Of a stretch of DNA of 64,000 bases, positions 47,715 to 57,974 are shown one piece after another. The DNA comes from Cocos nucifera (lineage: Eukaryota > Streptophyta > Magnoliopsida > Arecales > Arecaceae): positions 29,050 to 93,049 of the forward strand of contig QRFJ01004268.1 in NCBI GenBank assembly GCA_006176705.1, given 5' to 3'. Position 1 is the first letter of the stretch. Each line of letters starts with the position of its first letter. The notes under the pieces are model-generated. The model was given only the letters and a program-made list of their open reading frames with translations. It searched no databases and was not told where the DNA came from. Made by a program: the position numbers and the translations under genes.

Positions 47715-50153
47715 ATAAGTGCATCAGACTGATTCTCCTTGATATGGACCTTCATTAGTTCCACTTCACCTTCCTCCACCGGCTCTCTGATCCTATGGTA
47801 CCTCACGTCTATATGTTTTATGCACGCATGATAGACTGGGTTATGTGCCAACAATAGAGCACTCTAACTATCACTAAATAGTGTAACCTTGTCTGCTCCA
47901 CCCCCAACTCATCAATCAGCCTCCTAAGCCAAAGGGCTTCCTTTGCAGCCTCCGTTATCCCAATGTACTCGACCTCTGTGGTAGACAAGATCGTGATTGG
48001 CTGAAGGGTTGATCTCTAAGACACCGATCCACCATATACGTAGAAGAGGTATCCAGTGGTAGACCTTCTTGTATCAAGATCATCAACATAATTTACATCA
48101 ACAAATCCTTCCAGAGGATCTGAACCTTCACACATCTTCATTGATTGTTCTCCAAATTCTTCCGACTGCCCACCAAACACCAAACCATAATTCCTTGTTC
48201 CATGCAGATATCTCAATATCCATTTTAATGCTTTCCAGTATTCCTTCCTAGGGTTAGCCATATATCTACTAACCTTGCTCACAGCATATGCTATATCTGG
48301 TCTATAGCACACCATAGTGTACATCATACTGCCTACAACATTTGCATAAGGGACTTGTTCCATGTACTATCTCTCCTCTTCTGACTGAAGGTACTGTAAC
48401 TTGGAGAGAGACATATAGCTTGACAATGGCATCTCCGTAGGTTTGGCCTTCTCCATCCCAAACCTCTCCAAAATCTTTTGGACATACTTTCCTTATGACA
48501 AATGGAGCACTTCTTTGCACCTATCTCTGCAAATCTCCATTCCAAGGATTTTCTCAACTGGACCTAAATCTTTCATCTCAAATTCAAATGATAATGCTCT
48601 TTTCAACCTTTTCACAATATCCATGCTTCTACTGGCAATGAGCATATCATCTACATACAATAACAGGTACCAAGCATCCTCCTCATCTACATTCTTGACG
48701 TAGACACAACAATCATGTTCACATCTACTGAAATCTAGGCTCAAGATAAAGCTATCAAACCTTCGATACCATTGACGAGCAGATTGTTTCAAGCCATACA
48801 AAGTCTTCCTGAGTAAACGCATCTTTTCTTACAGTCCCATCTCCATGAAACCATCTGGCTGCTTCATGTAGATTCTTTCCTCCAAAATCCAATGAAGGAA
48901 GGCCATCTTCACATCCATCTGTTCTAATTTCATGTTATGCTATGCCACCAGTGACAGCAAAATTCGAATAGATGTATGACGCACCATAGAAGAAAAAATT
49001 TTTGTTTAGTCAATCCCTTCCCTTTGTATCCCTTTGCTACCAGCCTTGCTTTGAATCAAACTCGACCTTATTCTGAAGGTGCTTCTTTCTTTGTGAACAC
49101 CCACTTTGAGCCAATAGGTCGAGCACCCTCTGGAAGATCCATCAGTTGCTATGTCTGATTCTTCTCAAGTGATTCCATCTCCTCCATCATGGCCTGCATC
49201 CACGAATCATGATCCTCACTCTTCATGGCCTCTGCATAATTCTCTGGATCTCCATTAGTAGTGATGAGTGCATAGTAGATAATCTCATCAATGCCATATC
49301 TGACTGATCTCCTAATAGTACGCTAGGGCTTGTGCAAAGCCACTCCCACCGATACATCTCTGCTTGATGTCTATGGCTGCTCCTACACATCTGTCTGAAC
49401 TACCGACCCTCCATGCTGATTTTTAATCTGAGATAATACTTTTCTGTCCAGCTCCACCTCAATAGGAACACTTCTATAAGTGGATGTAACCTGCATGCCA
49501 TCATTCTCTAACTGGCCATCGCTGTTCACCTTTATTTTTTTAGTTCCATCTATCTCAAACCTCCTCAAGATGCTCTTCTCATCAAAGATAATGTTCCTGC
49601 TGATCACTGACTTCGGTGCCTGAGAGTTCCATAGCAAGTACCCCTTGACTCCTTATGGATACCCTATGAATGTCATCTTTTAAGATTTCGGATCCAATTT
49701 GCTCCTCTCGGTTGCCTCCACATGTGCATAAGCTGTGCAACTAAAGACTTTCAGATGGCCAAGCTTCACCTTCTTCCCACTTCAGACCTCCTCTGGAATG
49801 CCTCCATTCAGCTTATAATAAGGGAACCTATTCACAAGAAAATAAGAAAAAGTTAGAGGATCACTCCAAAAGAACTTTGGAAGTGATGTCTACAGCCTCA
49901 AACTCTGTGCCTTCTCGGTCAGTGTCTGATTCATCCTCTCTACGACACCATTCTACTGGGAAGTCATCCTCACCGTGTAATGATATTTGATGCCATTTTT
50001 CTCACAGTACCTCTTGAACTTCAGGCTAGTATACTCCCCTCCATTGTCCGACCTCAGACACTTTACCTATCTCTTTGACTCCTTCTTTACTTCAGCTCTC
50101 TAGGCTCTGAATCGGGCAAATGCCTCTGATTTTTCTCGGATCAGATAAATCTG
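47715..50153 (-). pseudogene. Family C integrase-RT-RNase H remnant
   Basis: On the minus strand it begins within integrase (REKSEAFARF, then RSDNGGEY near 50040, NGVVERMN-type near 49950). It continues through the integrase C-terminal region (FIGYP near 49660), then RT with ARPIGSKWVF near 49120, LRKTLYGLKQSARQWYRRFD near 48790-48760, LLLYVDDMLIASRS (YVDD at 48646-48657), MKDLGPVEKILGMEI, and RNase H with GFVDVNYVDDLDTRRSTTGY near 48080 and the VHIKENQSDAL tail. The N-terminal integrase half, protease and gag are gone. Over ten stops or shifts are present. It is a different copia lineage from families A and B, judged by motif wording. Confidence 0.85.
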
Positions 50154-51184
50154 TGGTGTTCCATGATATCGCTCAAACGTCAATCATCCTTGGCATCACA
50201 AGCTCCGATACTATATTGCGAAAGTTCCTAATCTTAGCATGGATCTGAAGGAACCTGTGACATTTTCTATGAACAACAAACCACCGATCCTCCATCTGGA
50301 TCTATGATGGGGCACCTCCCTCCTTGGGCTTGAGGGAGACGCCCTCCTTCTCTAGGGCTTCTTCAAGAACCCTAGGGTGGCAACTTTAGAGAGAAGAGAA
50401 GAAGAGAGTTGAGAGAGAAAAGGTCTGTATTGATTTCAACCTTGAAAATCCTAATACAACCTATGTATTTATAATAGCCATTAGGCCCGACCAAAAAACT
50501 CCACAGCTAACCCAATACATAAAAGCACTCACCGAGCCCATGTACACCCATGTCTCCCATGCTCTCATCCTCTGGATCTAGACCCAATCCATACATGAAT
50601 TAGCACCCTTAAGACCTTTCAAATCAAGCCTTAAGATCCCTAGGATCAACCCAAATCCTAGCCCAAAATAGACCCTCGTATAACTCTGCCCATGCATTGA
50701 GCCGGCTCAGTGCTGATCCCTAGGATCAACCCAGATCCTAGCCCAAAATAGACCCTTGTATAACTTTGCCCGTGCACTGAGCTGGCTCAGTGACCCTCGT
50801 ATAACTCTGCCCGTGCACTAACCCAGCTCAGTCTCAGCACTGAGCCGACTAGGTTCCACTAGGTTGGCTCAATTTGAAACTGAGCCGACTCAGTCTTGTG
50901 ACTGTTGGACTGAGCCGACCCAGTCCTGTGCCGTGCCAGCAGTTTCGAATGTGCAACTCTCTATTTTGCCTGTGTACTTAGACTTAGCCAACCTAATTTT
51001 GGATTGAGCCAGTTAATCTGCAAAAAATCTCCTTTCTGCAGTCTTGATTCTCTGACTTTGGTTTCTTGCTTCACCTTGTGTTCTAGATCTCCGAAGTACC
51101 AACCAAGCCCCTAGAATCCTCAAAGCCAACCTCCTGACTCCTCTCATGGCCTCCCAAGGCTTGAGAGCACCATAAATCCTTACA
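50154..51184 (-). repeat. Family C LTR, right copy (1,031 bp), with internal tandem duplication
   Basis: It spans TGGTGTTCCATGATATCG to AAATCCTTACA. Compared with the left copy it is longer, mainly because of a roughly 80-bp unit present twice (50635-50714, 50715-50792) plus a partial third (50792-50840). The units contain GAGCCGGCTCAG or GAGCTGGCTCAG. Downstream on the minus strand it abuts mid-integrase with no primer site, leader or gag, so a deletion lies at 50153/50154. Confidence 0.72.
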
Positions 51185-54122
51185 ATCTACGTATAAAATA
51201 AGAAATACCATTGCTAAACTATTTACCCATTTGTAAATGCAAGACTCTTCTCCATTTTTAACGAAGCCATACATTTTGATCATCTTATCAAAATGCATGT
51301 TCTAACTCCAAGATGCCTGCTTCAATCTATAAATGGATCTCTAAAGCTTGCACACCTTGGACTCATCTATGGATGTGAACCCCTCAAGTTGTATCATATA
51401 TACCTCTTCGGTTAGCTCTCCATTTAGAAAAGCTATCTTCACATCCATCTATCAGATCTCATAGTCTTGATGGGTAGCTATCACAAGCACTATCCGAATG
51501 GATTTGAGCAGTGCCACAGGAGAGAACGTCTCATCATAGTCAATACCATAATGTTGACGATACCTCTTGGCAATCAGATGAGCTTTATAGATCTCCACCT
51601 TCTCTTCTATGCCACTTTTAATTTTGAAGACCCATTTACATCCAATGGGTTTAACCCCTTCGGGTGGGTTAACCAATGTCCATATATCGTTAACCTTCAT
51701 GGACTTCATTTTAGATTTCATGACTTCAAGCCATTTCTCAGAATCGGATCTCTGCATAGCATCCACATAAGTGATTGGATCTTCATCATTCTCATCGAGT
51801 TCGATGGATCACCATCCTGGATCAAAAAGTCATAGTATCTATTCGGATGATGCGGTACTCTATCGGATCGCCTTAATGGTGTAGGTACACTAAGCTTCAG
51901 ATCTGATCTAATCAAATCTAACTCAGGTTCAGTTACAAGTGTCAATTTTTCTACCTATTGAACTTTATCTAGTTCAACCTTAGAGGCAATAGCTCCTTCT
52001 CCAAGAAACTTCTTTTCCAAAAAAGTTGCCTTAAGGTCGACGAACACCTTTTGTTCATCAGCATGGTAGAAATAGTATTCTTCGATCTCTTTTGGGTACC
52101 CTATAAACATGCACTTGTTTGACCTAGGTCCAAGTTTATCTGTAACTAATCGTTTGACATAAGTCGGGCACCCCTAAATCCTAAGGTGTGAAAGTGCTGG
52201 TTTACGTTCTATCCATATCTCATATCGAGTCTTAACTACAGACTTACTTGGAACCCTATTTAATAGATAACAAGCTGATTCGAGTGCATATCCCTAGAAG
52301 GATATCGATAAGCTAGCAAAATCCATCATGGATCGGAGTGTTCCTAAAGGAGTTCATTAGGAAAGAATTCCATTCTCTCCTAGATATGTAAGAAACTCAT
52401 TGAAAAGATATTCCCCTCCTCGATCAGATCGAAGAGTTTTGATACTCTTCTTGATTTATTTTTTTGCTTCACTTCGGAATCATTTGAACATTTCAAATGA
52501 ATTCGATTTGTATTTTATCATATAGACAAATCCATATCTGAATAGATCATCTATGAAAGTAATAAAGTAGAAATATCCATCTTTGGCACTTGTGCTCATT
52601 AGTCCATATACATTAGTATGTACTAGACCTAAGAGCTCAGTGGCTCTTTCACCTTTTCCAGTAAAAGGTGACTTGGTCATTTTATCAAGAAGATGGGACT
52701 CACAGGTTGGAAGTGATTCACTATTACTAACTTCGAGAATTCTCTCTTGACTCAACCTATTTATCCTGTTCTTGTTTATATGACCTAGCCTATAGTGCCA
52801 TAAATAGATATCTAACATACTATCTAATCTAGGATGCTTGCCAGTTGAATAGACTATGTTAACAGGTTGTAATGGCATATACACACCATTATTCAAATGT
52901 CCACAGAAAACAATAACACCATTCATAATGATATTACAAACTTGTTTCTTTATTGATATTTCATAATCATTTTTGGCCAGAAAACCTACAGAAATAACAT
53001 TCAAAAAGAAACTGGGACAAAAATGAAAATCACTAAGAACAATGGTATGGAACTCAAATACAAGTTTCAGAATTTCTAAAGCTAGAAATGAAACTGGTCT
53101 TCCATCTCCAACATTCAAAAATCTTTCACCTTGCTCGAATCTCCTACTGACCTACAATCCCTGCAACGAATTGCAAATATGGTAAGGGCTACCGATATCC
53201 AATACCCCATCAGTAATATCATAAATAGAGAAATTACAAGGAGTTATCATATAACTATCTTGCCTAGCAATCGCTTGCTTCTTTCTCTGCCTGTTTGGAT
53301 CTAGAGAGGCAATGTATTGAGGACAGTTCCTCTTCCAATGCTCCCGCTTCTTGCAAAAGAAGCATTCAGCTAGACTCTTATCGGGCTTGATCTTTCTGGT
53401 CTGGCATTGCATAGATGTCCCAGCCTGTACTTGCACCTTCTTAGCTTTCTTCTTCTTTTCTTCTTTCCTTTTCTAAAGGATCGAGAATCAGAAGATGAAC
53501 CTCCTACTATGTTCACCGACTCTTTATGGAGTTGATGATCCTTTTTAAAGTTCTAAAATAACCCCAGTAATCCATGGTAGTCTACTTCAGGCTTTGTCAT
53601 TCTAAAATGAGTAAAGAATGGGAGAAAAAACTTGGGCATTGAGTTCAATATTGCATCCTTCCCAAGTTATTTATGCAAGAAAAAGTCAAGCTTGCTCAAA
53701 CACTCTATCAGCTCGATCATGTATAATACATGATCAGTGACAGAGGCACCATCACATATCCTGACACTGAAGATGGCACAACTAGTCTTGTGCCTCTCCA
53801 CGTCATCGGGTGTGCCAAAGAAATCCTTCAATACTTGAAGTATATCCTTTGGCTGAGCCATCTTAAATCTGTGACTGAACTCATCGCTCATAGTAGCCAG
53901 CATAATGCAACGCACCATGGTCTGATCATTAAGCCACTTCTGGTTAGTGTCTCTGACTGTTCCATGTGCATTGGCAGCTAGCTCCTCAGGTGCAGGATCC
54001 GTTAATACATATAAGATCCATTCATGCTCTAGGGTAATTTTCAACTTTTGGTACTAGCTATCGAAGTTGAGTCCCACCAACTCATTGTCTAATAATGATC
54101 GTAGCGATAGAGAAGTAGCCAT
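51185..54122 (-). pseudogene. B1 gag-protease-integrase-RT remnant
   Basis: The ATG is at 54122 (MATSLSLRSLLDNE). Gag includes KWLNDQTMVRCIMLATMSDEF and the zinc knuckle CFFCKKREHWKRNC at 53323-53364, which is intact. The protease has DIG in place of DSG near 53205. The integrase HHCC region has LWHYRLGHINKNRINRL near 52800, and the core has HTNVYG, FITFIDDLFRYGFVYM near 52545 and RSDRGGEY-like sequence near 52425. The RT runs from 51766 (WTLVNPPEGVKPIGCKWVFK) to FLILYVD near 51190, where the family C insertion splits YVDD. Stops and shifts are spread throughout. Confidence 0.88.
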
Positions 54123-56014
54123 ATCTGCACAAAGAAAAACCATAATATAATTAGTAATTGATTCTTTAAACCTAAAGATTTAGACTTTAATCAAAATGTT
54201 CTCTCACTTTTTTATTTGAATTGGTAATCTCTAACTTCAATTTGAGGAATTACCCTAATTTCTTAGTGGATACTAGAATCCACATAGACTGTAAATGAGC
54301 CCAACTTTGGTTGGCCAACCCATGTACATCTAAGGATAGGTTCATAACCAATTATTTTTTTAAATAATTTCTAGTAATTAAATTTTGCCACAGTCCCTAA
54401 TCAGTAGGCTTTGGCCTCCATTAAAAAGGTTCAGTAAGGTCCAACCATTAACATGATCATATTTGGCCCATCAAACCAATGAATGATTAGGCCCAACTTT
54501 GGTTGGCCAACCTAACCATCATTTAAAAAGATGCAGCTAAGAAATCACATAATGAATGATAATTTCATTAGCCAATAAACATCAGGCCTTTGGACCTCCA
54601 ATGATTATCCAACTAATGGATCCATTATCACCTGCTTTAATGGGAGGCTATGATCTAGTTATCATAAAAACTATCTCATTTTAGAGATCTAATAATTTTA
54701 GAGGATTTAATTTAAAGATGAAGAAGATTAGATAAACCAGCTTGTCATGATCCTCCCACTGACTTCACCAAGTCAGCTTAGAGGAGACCATTAATAGGCT
54801 AGTCTAGGAGCACCTAAATCAATCAAACTGATTTACCTAGCTGACATTGGTCAGCTTGAATAGTCAAGTGATCCGATCAAAACATAATTTTACCAAGAGG
54901 CCAGATAAGTTCGATCAGTGGAAGGATCTGACAAAGCTTACCCTAGACACCATCAGAAATAGCCAGGTAAGCGGGCTACCAATTAAAGACCACCAGTCTG
55001 GTTTACCTTAGACACCAACTGATTTAATTATTTTTAATTAGATCAATCTAAAAGTTCGTGCTGGACCGCATAGCCAAGAATCTTGGGTCTCATTAAAGAT
55101 ATGGACTTGACCAACTACAACTATTGTAATTGATCTAGAGAATCCTTGATCTAATCTAAGATAACAATTGATTAGATTTAGTCAATTCATTAATTAAGTC
55201 CATTCTTTAATCTAACCCTAGGTCTAACCCAATTAATGGACCTAATCTCCACTAACCCATTTAACCCAATGTGTTATGATTTGTGTCTTAGGATCTTCAA
55301 TTCACAATCCTATATCCTAATCAAACAACTTCTTAATTCTTAATTAAGTTTTGGGCTGAGGGTTGGAGTTCGGCTTTTCAAAAATAATTTTCATATTTAT
55401 AAAATATTTTTACAACATGGTTCTATCAATCAAGTTGCATATTTGATTCATAATCAATATGCAAGTAAAATAAGCCTGAAACTACTTTAGATCTAATCTA
55501 AATAGGTTCATATAATTGAAATAATTTCAACTATAATCAATCATAAATTATGTTAGACCAAATCTAATATATTTATGATGATTAAAATTAGATTAAAATA
55601 TTTTTAATCAGATCATAAAATCTCTTAGATCTAATCTAAATTTTTATGATCAATATTTTAGATCAGCATGTACTAGGACGACCTTTCCACTGTAAGGGAT
55701 AAACCTTATAGAAAGATAACCTTATAGCAGTCCGTGCAATCTAAAAATTTTATTTTTAAATCTAAAACTATTTTAAATCTATTAAATTATAAATAAAATT
55801 AGATCAAATCTAATAAATTTATGATTAGAAGTAGATCAACATGAACTAGGACAACCTTTTCACTGTAAGGGATAAACCTTACAGCAGGACAACCTTATAG
55901 CAGTTCGTATGATTAAAAATTTTAATTTTAGATTTAATAATTAGATTATAAATTAAATCTAATCTAAAAAATAATCTAAATATACTCAAATAATCATGTA
56001 ATAAAAAAATCTAT
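54123..56014 (-). other. B1 untranslated leader (about 1.9 kb)
   Basis: It has no coding potential. It ends (minus strand) with TTTTTCTTTGTGCAG followed by AT and the gag ATG, and has TACTAAT at 54150-54156, a splice-acceptor context. Near 55670-55910 a block of about 60 bp (TACTAGGACGACCTTTCCAC) occurs twice; B2 carries one copy near 27660. The leader also shares the TTGGTTGGCCAACC phrases with B2. Confidence 0.75.
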
Positions 56015-56026
56015 GCTCTGATACCA
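56015..56026 (-). other. Primer-binding site of B1
   Basis: The plus strand GCTCTGATACCA is a perfect complement of TGGTATCAGAGC, 2 bp from the LTR start TGATAG at 56029. Confidence 0.88.
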
Positions 56027-56028
56027 AT

Positions 56029-57452
56029 TGATAGAACCAGATCTAGGATTTCAAAACTAAATCTTGAAACTTTTTCAAGATCATACAGCAGAAGACTAAG
56101 ATTAATAAAAATTAATTTTAAATTTTAGAAAATATTCTAGATCTAAGATCTATTACATGATCATGGCATATTATTAAATCATAAATTAAAAGTATATAGA
56201 AGAAACTAAAATATGTTGATCATATTAACATGTATATACATTACATCTAATGCAAATAATAGATCAGATCTATTAACTGTGCAAGTTAGATATTCTGACT
56301 TACTGATCCAGACTTGAAGATGATTTTGTGAGCTGCATACACGTCCGACCTCTAAGAGTCATCCGCATGAGCCCACGAACCACGATCAGAAGTTCGATGT
56401 AGGAAATCAGCATAGTATACTAGTACTATACTGATCCTTCTTTAATGATCGATCTGGAACCACTTTCTTCAAATCTTAAATTTTTTAATTTTTAGAAGGA
56501 AGAAAAAGAGATTTTGAATCTGAGAAATCTCTCAAAAATCTCTAAAGAAGGAGGAAAAGATCAAAGAAAAAATTCTAGAAGAAGAACCCTTCTTCTTCTT
56601 CTTTGTTCTCCCACCTAGACACCTAGATTGGTGTCATGAAATCACCATGCCCCAATACTCTTTCTCCCTGATTTTCACACATACAAAAAGTCTCTCAATG
56701 ATTTAGAATATATCCAAAATCAGTCCAAAATTCATCCTATATAGAGAGATATAGAGGAGTCCTTGTCTAGGTCAAATACCTAGACAAGGAATGTCCAAAT
56801 TGGGCAAGACAAGGGGTGCCCAACTCTTGGGTGCCCCCTCCTTCTTTTCTACTATGGACCACTAGATTTTGTCATGCAAAAATCTCTCTAAAATCCACAA
56901 AAATTCTAGAAAAAATATGAATGGAATCGGTGCACTATAGGAAGAGTTTTGGTTTCCTAAATTCTATCACATAGAATTTGAAATCAAAACCAATTCCTAC
57001 TTTGACTTGGTCCATACTTAATTTACCATGTAAGAAAGAAAGAGGAAGACTTTAGGACATGGTGGGCTTCTCTTGGGCATGGAGAATTCATGCAAAATCA
57101 AAGGGGGCATGAAGGGTGGGCATTGGGACTAAGAAGGTGCAAGGAGGGAAGTTCCTAATCTTACTAGGATTCTTATTTTGACTTGGTCCAATATGATTTC
57201 TCAAATTAAATCAAATCAGAATTAATTTAATCTTATTAAATTAGATTCTAAACTAATTAAGAACTTAATTATATTAGATTTAATTTAAATTTAATTTTCT
57301 AATCAAATTAAAAAATTGGGTTGACCCAAGTTCTAGTTGAACTAGGACTAGTTCTTCCTTGCACTTGGCTTATCCAATAAATCAATTGGACTTGATCCAA
57401 TCAAGTCCAAACTAAATTTAATTAAATTATATTTAATTAGACTTAATCTTAA
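56029..57452 (-). repeat. 5' LTR of B1, cut by A3
   Basis: It is collinear with 38728-40175. About 1.05 kb of the LTR is missing here and should resume after A3, beyond the window. The last 5 bp, CTTAA (57448-57452), are the presumed target duplication of A3. Confidence 0.82.
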
Positions 57453-57845
57453 TGTTAGATATATGTGCCCTAGAAGCCAGAATTGGCTGACACTTGTAAT
57501 ACACTTCTAGGGGCAAAATTGTAATTTTGACTATAATTAATAAAATGGGTTATTTTCTATCACACCTGTATATTTAGTGTCTGTGATACATCCTTTGAGG
57601 AGTTGGATCACAAGAGGTCTATAAATAAGACCCTACGCCCAACCCTAATGCTAATGCAATCAATGAAAACCCACGCCCAAGCGCTCTCCCTCCTTCTCCA
57701 GCCATATCTCTTCCCCCTTGCTCCCACATCAAAAAGTTTTGGACTTGGTGTGCGATCAGATCAGGAAGCGATCAAAACAGAAGCTTGTTGCTGCAAAAGA
57801 CGACTGCAGATTTCAAAGAGTTTGAAGATCTCCAGATTTTTGCAT
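57453..57845 (+). repeat. 5' LTR of A3 with two deletions
   Basis: The first ~147 bp match 61727-61875. The sequence then jumps at CTTTGAG/GAGTTGG to the region equal to 63405, a loss of about 1.5 kb that removes the hairpin and W-boxes. It keeps TATAAATAAG at 57620 and the CT-rich stretch. At 57845 (CTCCAGATTTT) it passes directly into leader sequence TGCATCTCTACAGAG (equal to 5574 in A1). The rest of U5, the primer site and about 1.4 kb of leader are therefore missing. Confidence 0.8.
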
Positions 57846-57974
57846 CTCTACAGAGGGAGTGTAGGGATCCGAGAAAATAGTGGGAGCTAATTTGTTTAAA
57901 AATAAAATCCCTAAATAAATTGGTCAAGTCAAAATTACAGTATCTAACTAGAATCTTTGACTCTCTACAGGAAA
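57846..57974 (+). other. Leader remnant of A3 with acceptor-like end
   Basis: This is the last ~130 bp of leader, aligned with 5574-5706. It contains CTAAC at 57944-57948 and ends GACTCTCTACAG (AG at 57969-57970), then GAAA and the gag ATG at 57975. Confidence 0.7.

Larger units (their letters stand above)
42222..51184 (-). mobile_element. Family C compound element with three LTRs, inserted in B1 RT
   Basis: Minus-strand order: LTR (50154-51184), integrase-RT-RNase H (47715-50153 and 45338-45418), polypurine tract, a second LTR (44709-45323), primer site (44695-44706), an internal region without pol (43095-44694), a polypurine tract, and a third LTR (42222-43080). Flanks are ATCCA (42217-42221) and ATCTA (51185-51189), an imperfect target duplication between the two Asp codons of the host YVDD. 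A normal element has two LTRs, so this is a recombinant or tandem form. A solo family A LTR lies inside it. Confidence 0.75.
38728..57452 (-). mobile_element. B1: complete family B copia element, interrupted twice
   Basis: On the minus strand the parts are 5' LTR (56029-57452, cut by A3), primer site (56015-56026), leader, gag-protease-integrase-RT (51185-54122), then the 9-kb family C compound, then the rest of RT and RNase H (41242-42216), polypurine tract (41228-41241) and 3' LTR (38728-41227). It inserted into the gypsy pol. The two LTRs align over the shared 1.4 kb (for example TGATAGAACCAGATCTAG at both starts). Confidence 0.88.

Noticed and set aside
53730..53981. Plus-strand frame of 83 residues
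   Set aside because: It is antisense to the B1 gag, and the related frame at 17537-17779 is antisense to the B2 gag. Shared shadows reflect gag homology.
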